NCBI GenBank assembly: GCA_937907025.1
Contig: CALESJ010000020.1
Span: 1 to 64,000, forward strand
DNA: 64,000 nt
Reading direction: 5' to 3'
Source: an uncultured Faecalibacterium sp.
GTDB taxonomy: Bacteria; Bacillota; Clostridia; Oscillospirales; Ruminococcaceae
Below are positions 24,421 through 33,047 of this stretch, piece after piece (the stretch's first letter is position 1; each line of letters begins with the position of its first letter). The translations under genes and the position numbers were made by a program. Under the pieces are notes generated by a model, which was given only the letters and a program-made list of their open reading frames with translations, searched no databases and had not been told where the DNA came from.

Positions 24421-25779
24421 ATGAAAAAAGCATTGTCCGTTCTGATGGCAGCTGGTATGACCGCCGCCATGCTGGCAGGATGCGGCAGCACGCCGGCTTC
24501 CGAAAGCACCTCCGACAGCGCTTCCACCGCTACCACTGAAGCTGCGGCTTCCACCGAAAGCATCGTCACCGAACCCACCGAGATGACTTTCGTCTTTGCA
24601 GACGGCGACGACGCCTTCAAGACCCAGATGAACAAGATCGTGGACGGCTTCAATGAGAAGTATCCCGACATTACCATCACGATTCAGCCCGGCGACGGCG
24701 GCTCTTACAGCGAGTTCCTGAAGACCAAGGACAGCGTTGGTGAGTTCCCCGACATGATGGAAATGCGCGACACTGCCATGTATGTTCGCGCCGGCAAGAT
24801 TGCTCCGTTGAGCGACGATGTGAAGGCGCTGTTCACCTCCACCGTGGAGTTTGACGGCGTGACCTACACCGCTCCGTACTCCGGCGCCAACACCATGGGC
24901 ATGATGTACAACAAGCAGTACTTTGCCGACAACGGCCTGGAAATCCCCACCACCTGGGATGAGTTCATTACCCTGTGCCAGACCATTCAGGACAAGGGCG
25001 ACATGGCCCCTCTGGTCGTAGGTGGCAGCGACGTGTGGCACATTGGTTTCCTGTATGACCTGTGCTACGCCAATGACGTGCTGGAAACCGACCCCGACTT
25101 CATTGAGGAGTGCTACACCGGCGAAAAGAACTTCTCCGACCCCAACTACCAGCAGGCTCTCACCGACCTGACCCAGCTGCTGGGCTTCGCGCAGGAGGGC
25201 TGGGCCTCCACCCCCGACGCCCAGATCACCACCTTCTTTGTCAATGACATGGCTGCCATGATGTTCTCCGGCACCCATATGTTCAGCCAGATCACCGACG
25301 CCGACCCCGAATTCGAATTTGGCTGGTTTGCCGTGCCCGACCGTGAGGGCAAGGTTTCCCTGCTGGGCGGCGGCACTGCCCAGGGCTGGGCTCTGAGCGC
25401 CGAAGCTGCCAAGGACCCCAACAAGCAGGCCGCTTTCGATGCCTTCTGCAAATACTTCTTCAGCGATGAAGTCTACGGCGAATACTGCGAAGTCATGGCC
25501 GCCATCCCCACCACCGCTACCATGCCTGCCATGGATGTGAGCGAGCAGTTCCAGGCTGTTCTGGACGCCCTGGAAAGTGCCGACTACCTGCATCTGATGT
25601 GGAACCAGGAGATCGGCAACAAGGAGCTGCCCCCTGACTTCCGTAACTTCACCTACAAGACCTGCATCGAAGTCGCTCAGGGCACCCGCGACATCACCTC
25701 TGCCTCGGATGAACTGCAGAAGACCTGGAACGTCGCCCTGCAGAGCTTTAACCCCACCACCGGTCTGGGCGTAGAGTAA
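24421..25779 (+). CDS. CUT1 sugar ABC transporter solute-binding lipoprotein
   Basis: 452 residues. Signal peptide with lipobox MLAGC (Cys21), a Ser/Thr/Ala/Glu linker to about 58, then the family-1 binding fold: TMGMMYNKQYFADNGLEIPTTWDEFI is broken here to its key part YNKQYFADNGLEIPTTWDEF. It is the ligand-capturing subunit for the permeases at 25871-27630. Codon use is strongly GC-ending and uniform, as in highly expressed binding proteins. With the pectin-type glycosidases next to it and the GH154-like enzyme downstream, an acidic plant or host oligosaccharide is a reasonable ligand guess. Confidence 0.9.
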   Translation: MKKALSVLMAAGMTAAMLAGCGSTPASESTSDSASTATTEAAASTESIVTEPTEMTFVFADGDDAFKTQMNKIVDGFNEKYPDITITIQPGDGGSYSEFLKTKDSVGEFPDMMEMRDTAMYVRAGKIAPLSDDVKALFTSTVEFDGVTYTAPYSGANTMGMMYNKQYFADNGLEIPTTWDEFITLCQTIQDKGDMAPLVVGGSDVWHIGFLYDLCYANDVLETDPDFIEECYTGEKNFSDPNYQQALTDLTQLLGFAQEGWASTPDAQITTFFVNDMAAMMFSGTHMFSQITDADPEFEFGWFAVPDREGKVSLLGGGTAQGWALSAEAAKDPNKQAAFDAFCKYFFSDEVYGEYCEVMAAIPTTATMPAMDVSEQFQAVLDALESADYLHLMWNQEIGNKELPPDFRNFTYKTCIEVAQGTRDITSASDELQKTWNVALQSFNPTTGLGVE

Positions 25780-25794
25780 AAGCAACAGACAAAA

Positions 25795-25831
25795 GGGGCG
25801 CGCTCCCCCGCCGGGATGCGCGCCCTCTTTC
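25795..25831 (+). terminator. partial terminator between binding protein and permeases
   Basis: GGGCGCGC pairs with GCGCGCCC across a 14-base loop, followed by TCTTTCTG. Such hairpins commonly raise binding-protein mRNA relative to permease mRNA. Confidence 0.6.
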
Positions 25832-25870
25832 TGTCTGAAAATCGCCACACGGAAACGGAGGACCCCTGCC

Positions 25871-26758
25871 ATGTTGCCAAAAAAGAAAAGATTTGATACG
25901 ACTGCCTTTTTGTTCATTGCCCCGGCATTCGTCCTGTTCACCTTGTTCATCACCGTGCCCACGGTGTCCAGCTTTTATTACAGCTTCACCTCCTGGGACG
26001 GTATCAACCCGAATATTACCTTCATCGGGCTGGCCAACTACAAAGAGATTTTTACCAGCGCCCGGTTCGGCAACGCACTGAAAAACACTGCCCTGCTCAC
26101 CGTGGTCATCTCCATCTGTGAGAACGTGCTGGCTCTGGGCCTGGCCCTGCTGGTGGACAATGTATGCCGTGCCAAAAACCTGTTCCGCGCCATCTTCTAT
26201 CTTCCGGTCATCCTGTCCGGCATCGTTTCCGGCTTTATCTGGAAGATCATGTACAGCTACAATTTCGGTCCCATCAACAAGGTACTGGACATGGTGGGTC
26301 TGGAAGCGCTCAAACAGGACTGGCTGGGCAACGCCGACATTGCCATCTGGGCGGTGGCTGCGGTCATGATCTGGAAGGGTGCCGGCTATTACATGATCAT
26401 TTATCTGGCCGCACTGCAGGGCGTACCCCAGGATGTACAGGAAGCCGCCACCATTGATGGCGCCACCGCTTTGCAGCGGTTCCGGTTCATCACGCTGCCC
26501 TTGATCTCCGGTTCCTTCACCATTTGCTTCACTCTGTCTTTGATCAACGGCCTGAAGGTCTTTGACCAGATTGCCGTTATGACCGACGGCGGCCCCGGTT
26601 TTGCCACCGAAACCATCGTCTACCTGCTGTACAAGTCCGGCTTCGGTGAAGGACGCCAGGGCTACGGCACTGCCGTGGGCGTGGTGCTGCTCTTCATCAT
26701 CCTGATTCTGAACAGTATCCAGTCCACCATTCTTCGCAAACGGGAGGTGCAGCTGTAA
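25871..26758 (+). CDS. CUT1 permease (MalF type)
   Basis: 295 residues with six hydrophobic segments. AFLFIAPAFVLFTLFIT is the first helix. The EAA loop QEAATIDGATALQRFRF docks to the ATPase. It overlaps the next permease by one base (TAATG). No ATPase gene accompanies this transporter, so a shared one is needed. Confidence 0.9.
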   Translation: MLPKKKRFDTTAFLFIAPAFVLFTLFITVPTVSSFYYSFTSWDGINPNITFIGLANYKEIFTSARFGNALKNTALLTVVISICENVLALGLALLVDNVCRAKNLFRAIFYLPVILSGIVSGFIWKIMYSYNFGPINKVLDMVGLEALKQDWLGNADIAIWAVAAVMIWKGAGYYMIIYLAALQGVPQDVQEAATIDGATALQRFRFITLPLISGSFTICFTLSLINGLKVFDQIAVMTDGGPGFATETIVYLLYKSGFGEGRQGYGTAVGVVLLFIILILNSIQSTILRKREVQL

Positions 26759-27630
26759 TGGCAACCAAAACCGCACAGGCTACCGAAACCATGCCCCTGA
26801 ACAAGCAGAAATTCAAGGTTTCCACGGTCGTCACCCTGATCATCACCACAGTACTGGCCTTTCTCTTCGTCTATCCCATCTACTTTGCGGTGATCTCCGC
26901 CTTCAAGAGCAACGGTGACATCCTGAAATCCCCCTTGTCCTTTCCCACCGAACTGTACCTGCAAAACTTCCGGGATCTGTTCGCCAAAACCGACTTTTTC
27001 ACCGCTATCTGGCACACTGTGTTCCTGACTGTGGTCAGTGAAGTACTCATCGTGCTCATCGTTCCTCTGGCCGCCTACGCCATTGAGCGCCACAAGAGCC
27101 GCTCCACCAAGTTTGTGTATCTGTACTTCACCGCCGGCATGATGGTTCCTTTCCACCTGTACATGTTCCCTCTGTTCAAGGAGATGAAGGTGTTCCACAT
27201 CTACGGCACCCTGTGGGGCCCCATCATCTGCTACATCTCCGGCTCGGTGGCCTTCGGCACCCTGCTGTACACCAGCTTCCTGAAAGGCGTGCCCCTGGAG
27301 ATCGAGGAAGCCGCCAAAATTGACGGCTGCACCGAGTTCACCGCTTTCTGGCGGGTGGTCTTCCCCCTGCTGGGACCCTGCACCGCCTCCCTGATCGTAC
27401 TCAACGGTCTGGGTATCTGGAACGACTTCCTCATGCCTTACCTGGCACTGCCCTCCGACCAGGCCAAGACCATCACTGTGGCGGTTTACTCCTTCGTCGG
27501 TCAGTACACCGCCCGCTGGGATATCGTCTTTGCCGGCACGCTGATCTCGCTGGTTCCCGCCCTGATCATCTACATCTGCCTGCAGAAGTACTTCGTCAAG
27601 GGCATCATGTCCGGCGCGGCCAAAGGGTGA
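26758..27630 (+). CDS. CUT1 permease (MalG type)
   Basis: 290 residues, six hydrophobic segments, EAA loop EEAAKIDGCTEFTAFWRVV, C-terminus QKYFVKGIMSGAAKG typical of MalG-like subunits. It pairs with the preceding permease. The operon closes with a strong terminator at 27654-27687. Confidence 0.9.
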   Translation: MATKTAQATETMPLNKQKFKVSTVVTLIITTVLAFLFVYPIYFAVISAFKSNGDILKSPLSFPTELYLQNFRDLFAKTDFFTAIWHTVFLTVVSEVLIVLIVPLAAYAIERHKSRSTKFVYLYFTAGMMVPFHLYMFPLFKEMKVFHIYGTLWGPIICYISGSVAFGTLLYTSFLKGVPLEIEEAAKIDGCTEFTAFWRVVFPLLGPCTASLIVLNGLGIWNDFLMPYLALPSDQAKTITVAVYSFVGQYTARWDIVFAGTLISLVPALIIYICLQKYFVKGIMSGAAKG

Positions 27631-27653
27631 AAACACAACGCCGTTATGGTATG

Positions 27654-27687
27654 ATTGGGTGCGGGCCCCTGCCCGCGCCCAATTTTT
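27654..27687 (+). terminator. terminator after the second ABC operon
   Basis: ATTGGGTGCGGGC pairs with GCCCGCGCCCAAT around CCCT, with one mismatch, followed by TTTTTG. It separates transporter genes from the sensor kinase gene. Confidence 0.8.
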
Positions 27688-27708
27688 GATTTGTGGAGTG
27701 AATGCATC

Positions 27709-29589
27709 ATGGAAAAGCCCAACCGTCCGTTCCGCATCAGCCTGTTTGCCAAATTTGCCGTCGTCACCATTCTGCTGGGCATTCTGCCCATTGTTCTGCT
27801 GACCACCGTGATGCAGCGCCGCATGCTGAGCGAATACCGCGACAGCCTGGAAACGGTCTATGAGGACGCCATCTCCTATTCTGCCTACTCCATCCGGGCG
27901 CGGCTGGACGATTACACCGACCTTTCCAAATTCTGCTACTATTACAATTATTCCTCCCAGGGAGATTTTTCTTACGATTACAACAACTACGATAACCTGC
28001 ACAAGATCCTGACAGGGGAATATTTTAAGGGCAGCACCAATGTGCAGGAATCCATCCGCCGGGAGATGGGGCTGTTTTTGAATTATCTGAACAAGACCGA
28101 CCCCAATATCGAAGCCTCTCATTTTGTCTATGCGCCGCAGGGAGCCACCCCGGTGTCTTACCACATGGGCAACTACAACAACTCCTATTTCAACGACGAA
28201 CTTTTTCTGGAAATGGTAAATTACAGCCAGCTGGACACCACCAGCCGCAACATGCTGCTGATTCCCACCCACAAGCTGGACTACATCCGTTTCCGAGGGT
28301 CCCGCACCGAGTATGTGCTGACCGTAGGCCGCAACTATTACGATATTACCGGCTCCGTAGGCAATGAAAAATATCTGGGTACCCTGCTCATTGACCTGCG
28401 CACAGACACTTTCGACCAGCTGTTTGAAACCCTGAACCTGACCGAAGGTGGCACCGTCTATGTAACCGACAACGACGGCCATTGCTACTTTTCTTCCGAC
28501 GCTTCCCTGGTGGGGCAGACTCTGGATGTGAGCCTGGACCCGGACCACGGTGAGATGCGCCTGTCCGAAGAGATACCGGAGTACGGGCTGACCGTCTGGT
28601 GCACCCAGAGCCGCCTGCCCATCGAAACGCAGATACAGGCCATGCGGCGGGTAATGGCGTTGGTGACTGCTCTGTCCCTGGTGTGTCTTCTGTTGGGTGC
28701 CATGTTCTTTTCCCGCCGGCTCACCCAGCCGCTGCGCAACATCATCCAGCACATGGGCCAGGTGGAAAGCGGCAACTTTTCCGGACGTATCCCGGTGACT
28801 TCCAACGATGAGCTGGGGGACCTGACCCGCCGGTTTAACCGTATGAGCGCCGAGCTGGACACCTACACCAAGCAGGTGTACATTTCCAAGATCAAGCAGA
28901 CCGAAGCCGAGCTCAACGCCTTGAAAAGCCAGATCTATCCCCATTTTCTGTACAACACCCTGGAGATCATCCGCATGACCGCCGTCAGCCGCCAGGACAA
29001 CATGGTGGCGGAAATGGTGGAAGCGCTGTCCGACCAGATCCGGTATGTGATCGGCACGGTGAACGACCTGGTTCCCCTGCGCAAGGAGATCGACATCCTG
29101 AACAAATATGTATATCTGCTGAACTGCCGCTTCAACAACAAGGTCAGCTTTTCCTGCAGCTGCGGCCGGCTGACCGACTGCCTGATCCCCAAGCTGATTC
29201 TGCAGCCCATCGTGGAAAACGCCTTCATCCACGGCATCAAACCTATGGACGGCCCCGGGCACATCCAGCTGGGGGCGGAAACGGTGGAAGACAAGATTGT
29301 GCTGACCGTGATGGACAACGGCGTTGGCATGACCAAGGAAGAAGTGAACCGGATCTATGCCCTGCTGGACAGTGACCAGCCCGGGGAAAAGAAGGACTAT
29401 GAATGGGGCAGCATCGGGCTGAAAAACGTCCACGACCGGCTGCGGTACCTGTATGGCAGCGAATACGGCATTTCCCTGTTCAGCACCCCCGGCGTGGGCA
29501 CGGTTATCCATGTGACCATTCCCGGAAACCTGCGGAACCTGGACGAAAAGGAGATTGACAGACATGCTGAAAATGCTCATTGCGGATGA
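27709..29589 (+). CDS. sensor histidine kinase, YesM type
   Basis: 626 residues from ATG 27709 (GTGGAG site). A first membrane helix at about 12-34 (FAVVTILLGILPIVLLTTV) is followed by a large extracellular sensing domain, a second helix near 310-330 and a HAMP-like linker (RRLTQPLRNIIQHMGQVESG). SQIYPHFLYNTLEII contains the phospho-accepting His412, and the ATPase domain follows with NGVGMT and GIGLKNVHDRLRYLYG. This is the HisKA_7TM-independent His_kinase/HATPase_c pair typical of Firmicutes sugar-sensing kinases. The gene overlaps its response regulator by 26 bases. It probably senses an oligosaccharide outside the cell and controls the surrounding genes. Confidence 0.92.
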   Translation: MEKPNRPFRISLFAKFAVVTILLGILPIVLLTTVMQRRMLSEYRDSLETVYEDAISYSAYSIRARLDDYTDLSKFCYYYNYSSQGDFSYDYNNYDNLHKILTGEYFKGSTNVQESIRREMGLFLNYLNKTDPNIEASHFVYAPQGATPVSYHMGNYNNSYFNDELFLEMVNYSQLDTTSRNMLLIPTHKLDYIRFRGSRTEYVLTVGRNYYDITGSVGNEKYLGTLLIDLRTDTFDQLFETLNLTEGGTVYVTDNDGHCYFSSDASLVGQTLDVSLDPDHGEMRLSEEIPEYGLTVWCTQSRLPIETQIQAMRRVMALVTALSLVCLLLGAMFFSRRLTQPLRNIIQHMGQVESGNFSGRIPVTSNDELGDLTRRFNRMSAELDTYTKQVYISKIKQTEAELNALKSQIYPHFLYNTLEIIRMTAVSRQDNMVAEMVEALSDQIRYVIGTVNDLVPLRKEIDILNKYVYLLNCRFNNKVSFSCSCGRLTDCLIPKLILQPIVENAFIHGIKPMDGPGHIQLGAETVEDKIVLTVMDNGVGMTKEEVNRIYALLDSDQPGEKKDYEWGSIGLKNVHDRLRYLYGSEYGISLFSTPGVGTVIHVTIPGNLRNLDEKEIDRHAENAHCG

Positions 29590-31096
29590 CGAACCGGTCA
29601 TCATCAACGGGCTGAAAATGCTCATCGACTGGTCCCAGCTGGGCATCGAGATCTGCTGCACCTGCGAAAACGGCAGTGATGCCATGCGGGAGCTCCTGAC
29701 CCGCAAGCCGGACCTGGCACTGCTGGATATTTCCATGCCAGGCATGCTGGGCATCGAGATCCTGAAATCATTGCATGCGATGCAGGCCCGTACAAAGGTC
29801 ATCTTCATCAGCGGATTCCAGGATTTTTCCTACGCACGCGACGCTCTGCACTACGGCGCCGTGGAATATCTGCTCAAGCCTGTGAAGAAAGAGGAACTGT
29901 TGCGCGCCGTGCGTAAATGCCTGCCGGTACCGGTGGAGTACGAGGAGCCGGACACCACCGTGCCGGGTAACGGATTGCAGGAGGCGTTCAGCCGGGCGGT
30001 GGCACTTTCCCCTTCCCGCTATCTGCTGGTAGCCGTGCAGCCCCTGGGGCTGACCGGCCGAAACCAGATGGAGATGCAGCTCATCAAGTTTTCTTTTTTC
30101 GGGCAGCTGGACACCCTGTGTCAGCAGGAAAAATGCGGATTTGCCTTCCAGAAGGGACAGCACTATTATCTGCTGCTCACCGACATGACCGAATCTCAGG
30201 CGCAGACCTGGCTGCGGGGTGTACAGAAGAAACTGTCCCAGTGCAGCGGATGTTCGGTGGGGTTCGTGTACAGTCCCGCCACCACCGAGATGAACGAGGT
30301 GCCCACCTTTACCCATCCTTGCCGTGACACCTGCCTGCGCTATTTCTACTTTGAAGGCTGGCTGCCGGACACAGTCCTGGCCATGGAGCGCTCCCCCTTT
30401 GCGGACAGCCCCTGCACCCCCGCACAGTTGCACGCCCTGCAGGAAGAGATCGCTTCCGCCTTTGTGGAGCCGGACCGCACCGCCTGCAACAACGCCCTGG
30501 ACCGGTATCTGGAGGCTGTGGTCCATGCGGCAGACGGCCGGGCCGACACCGCCATGTACCATCTGCTTGTCTGCCGCCGGATGGTACAGGATAAACTGGA
30601 ACGCAACGGCATCCACTGCGCAGGCGGCAGCAGCGAGCTGATGGACGCCGCCCGGGAAGCCCCCGATTACCGCACCCTGACTGCCCTGTTCCGTCACTCA
30701 CTGGATGATCTGTACGCACAGATCGCCGGACAGGTGCGCAAGAATGAGCACAAGGACATCCGCCGGGTCACCGACTACATTGCCGAGCATTACCGGGAAA
30801 ACCTGACCCTGGAAGTGCTGGCCAAGCACATCCACATGAATTCCTTTTATTTCAGCAGCTATTTCAAAAAACAGGTGGGGCAGAATTTCAAGGATTATCT
30901 GAACCATGTGCGGATGGAACACGCCATGGAACTGCTGCTGAGCACCGACAAGCGGAGTTATGAGATTGCCGACGAGGTAGGATTCCGGGACTACCGCTAT
31001 TTCAACGAAGTATTCAGCCGCTATTACGGCAAAACGCCGGCGGCTTACCGCAAGGAATTTCTTGCCGACAAAGAGGAGCCTCATGGAAATGAATGA
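29564..31096 (+). CDS. response regulator with AraC-type output, YesN type
   Basis: 510 residues from ATG 29564 (AAAGGAG nine bases upstream). Receiver domain: MLKMLIADDEPVIINGLK with the acidic pocket, and Asp55 in LALLDISMPG as phosphorylation site. A central region of unknown fold spans about 130-400. The C-terminal AraC double helix-turn-helix runs from about 410: YIAEHYRENLTLEVLAKHIH, then YEIADEVGFRDYRYFNEVF and YYGKTPAAYRKE. It would activate the divergent glycosidases and the ABC operon. It overlaps the next gene by 14 bases, so that enzyme is in the same transcript. Confidence 0.92.
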   Translation: MLKMLIADDEPVIINGLKMLIDWSQLGIEICCTCENGSDAMRELLTRKPDLALLDISMPGMLGIEILKSLHAMQARTKVIFISGFQDFSYARDALHYGAVEYLLKPVKKEELLRAVRKCLPVPVEYEEPDTTVPGNGLQEAFSRAVALSPSRYLLVAVQPLGLTGRNQMEMQLIKFSFFGQLDTLCQQEKCGFAFQKGQHYYLLLTDMTESQAQTWLRGVQKKLSQCSGCSVGFVYSPATTEMNEVPTFTHPCRDTCLRYFYFEGWLPDTVLAMERSPFADSPCTPAQLHALQEEIASAFVEPDRTACNNALDRYLEAVVHAADGRADTAMYHLLVCRRMVQDKLERNGIHCAGGSSELMDAAREAPDYRTLTALFRHSLDDLYAQIAGQVRKNEHKDIRRVTDYIAEHYRENLTLEVLAKHIHMNSFYFSSYFKKQVGQNFKDYLNHVRMEHAMELLLSTDKRSYEIADEVGFRDYRYFNEVFSRYYGKTPAAYRKEFLADKEEPHGNE

Positions 31097-32771
31097 ACGC
31101 GCCCGATGGGTCGCCCGCGTGCTGGCCCTGCTGGAGCCCCTGAAACCCCACCTGACCCCCTCCGGGTCCGGCTTTGATTTGGGGTGCACCGCCGCCCACT
31201 ATGAAACCGCCACCATCCCCATGGAAGCTTTCAGCCGTCCTTTGTGGGCGCTGGTTCCCCTGTGGGCCGGAGGAAGCCGCACCCCCGAATGGGAAGCGCT
31301 GTACCGCCGGGGGCTGGCGGCCGGCACCGACCCCCGCAATCCCGGTTATTGGGGACCATGCCGGGACCTGGACCAGAAATTTGTGGAGATGGCTGCCATC
31401 GCCTACGGTCTGCTGCTGACCCCGCAGGTCCTGTGGGACCCTCTGACCGACTCGGAAAAGGACTGCCTGGCCACCTGGCTGAGCGAGATCAACCGATACG
31501 AATGCAGCCAGAGCAACTGGCAGTTTTTCTGCATTCTGGTCAACTGTGCCCTGCAAAAGCTGGGCCGTCCTTACAGCCCGGAACGGCTGGAACTGGGCCT
31601 GACCCGCATAGACAGCTACTACACAGGCGATGGCTGGTACCGGGACGGCGCAAATGGACAAAAGGACTACTACAACGGCTTCGCCATCGTGTTCTATTCC
31701 CTGCTGTACGCCGCGGTCATGGCGGACGCCGACCCTGAACGGTGTGCCCGATTCCGGCAGCGAGCCGCAGAATTCGGGCAGAGTTTCGTGTACTGGTTCG
31801 GCGATGACGGCCCTGCTGTGGCCTACGGGCGCTCCCAGACCTATCGGTTTGCCCAGTGCGCTTTCTTTTCCCTGTGCATTGCCCTGGATCTGCCGGTGTT
31901 TTCCCCGGAAGTGCTCAAGGGCCTTTTGTTCCGTCACCTGGACTGGTGGCTGGCGCAGCCCATTTTCGACAACGGCGGGGTGCTGACCATCGGCTACCGC
32001 TATCCCAACCTGATGATGTCGGAAAACTACAATGCCCCCGGTTCCCCCTACTGGTGCATGAAAGCCTTTGCCTTCCTGATGTTGCCGGAAGATCACCCCT
32101 TCTGGCACACCGCACCCGCTCCTATGCCTGTGCTGAATGCCGTAAAGCCCCTGCCCCAGGCCGACATGCTGGCCCAGCGGGTGAACGGTGCGGCGGTACT
32201 GTATCCCGCCGGGCTGCGCATCGGCCATGCCTTCCCCCAGATGGAGGAAAAATACGCCAAATTCTGTTACAGTTCCCGGTACGCTTTCAGCATCGCCCGC
32301 TCCCAACGGACGCTGGAGGAAGCCGCCCCTGACTCCACACTGAGTTTCCGCTACCTGGGGCAGATCTTTGTGCGGGGTACCGGCGCAGACTGGACTCTGG
32401 CCGAAGAGGGCATCCGCTGGCAGTGGTCGCCTCTGCCAGGAGTAGACGTAACCACCCAGATCATCCTTTGCAAAAACGGACATCTCCGCCGCCACACGGT
32501 GACTTCGGCAATTTCGTGCGAGGCATTCGATGCAGGATTCGCGCTACCGGCGGACGTACCGGGAACCACCACATACCTTGACGGCTCAACCGCCCGTGTG
32601 AACTGCTCCACCGGCTTCTGCGAAGTTGCCTCCCTGTGCGGGGGCACACCGCTGGTGCTGACCCCCATGCCAAACACCAGCCTCCTTTTTCCCAAAAGTC
32701 AGATTCCCATGGTGCAATATACCATTCATCCCGGAACCAGCGTGTTAGAAACCCAGGTCCTGTTTTCCTGA
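31083..32771 (+). CDS. DUF2264 protein, GH154-like uronidase candidate
   Basis: 562 residues from ATG 31083 (AGAGGAG site); ATG 31089 is possible. The N-terminal two thirds are an (alpha/alpha) barrel: FSRPLWALVPLWAGG, then YWGPCRDLDQKFVEMAAIAY, then SNWQFFCILVNCAL, YTGDGWYRDG and KDYYNGFAIVFYSLLYA are DUF2264 marks. The last third is beta-rich. DUF2264 members were assigned to CAZy family GH154, with beta-glucuronidase activity shown for some (recalled, not checked). Coupled to the response regulator and beside pectin-type enzymes, it probably removes uronic acid from rhamnogalacturonan- or AGP-type side chains. No signal peptide. Confidence 0.82.
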   Translation: MEMNERARWVARVLALLEPLKPHLTPSGSGFDLGCTAAHYETATIPMEAFSRPLWALVPLWAGGSRTPEWEALYRRGLAAGTDPRNPGYWGPCRDLDQKFVEMAAIAYGLLLTPQVLWDPLTDSEKDCLATWLSEINRYECSQSNWQFFCILVNCALQKLGRPYSPERLELGLTRIDSYYTGDGWYRDGANGQKDYYNGFAIVFYSLLYAAVMADADPERCARFRQRAAEFGQSFVYWFGDDGPAVAYGRSQTYRFAQCAFFSLCIALDLPVFSPEVLKGLLFRHLDWWLAQPIFDNGGVLTIGYRYPNLMMSENYNAPGSPYWCMKAFAFLMLPEDHPFWHTAPAPMPVLNAVKPLPQADMLAQRVNGAAVLYPAGLRIGHAFPQMEEKYAKFCYSSRYAFSIARSQRTLEEAAPDSTLSFRYLGQIFVRGTGADWTLAEEGIRWQWSPLPGVDVTTQIILCKNGHLRRHTVTSAISCEAFDAGFALPADVPGTTTYLDGSTARVNCSTGFCEVASLCGGTPLVLTPMPNTSLLFPKSQIPMVQYTIHPGTSVLETQVLFS

Positions 32772-32826
32772 GATCACACACTTTTACTGCAACGATTCCA
32801 ATCCTTTTGATCACCACACATGCCAC

Positions 32827-32868
32827 CGCCCGCGAAGTCAGTATCGAGAAGGCTTCGCGGCCTTTTTG
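32827..32868 (+). terminator. terminator after the DUF2264 gene
   Basis: CGCGAAG (32831-32837) pairs with CTTCGCG (32853-32859), extended by GC pairs, followed by GCCTTTTTG. Confidence 0.6.
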
Positions 32869-32995
32869 TACAAGCACAACCAACGAAAACGCCGCTTGAA
32901 ATCGCGGTTATCCTTATATGCCAGGTCACTCCAGCCCATAAATGTATAGTCGGCGCTTTCCCGTTTTTTCAGAGCTTTTCTTATTTTGTTTTTGC

Positions 32996-33024
32996 TTGCA
33001 AATCAGAAGCACCGGATGTACAAT
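32996..33024 (+). promoter_or_regulatory. promoter of the 33048 gene
   Basis: TTGCAA (32996-33001), 17 bp, TACAAT (33019-33024). AAAAGGAGG follows at about 33033-33040, before ATG 33048. Confidence 0.65.
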
Positions 33025-33047
33025 TTGGGAAAAAAGGAGGGATTCTC

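Noticed and set aside
26662..29808. Minus-strand open frame of 1048 codons
   Set aside because: Antisense shadow spanning a permease gene and a kinase gene that both have clear motifs, starts and ribosome binding sites.
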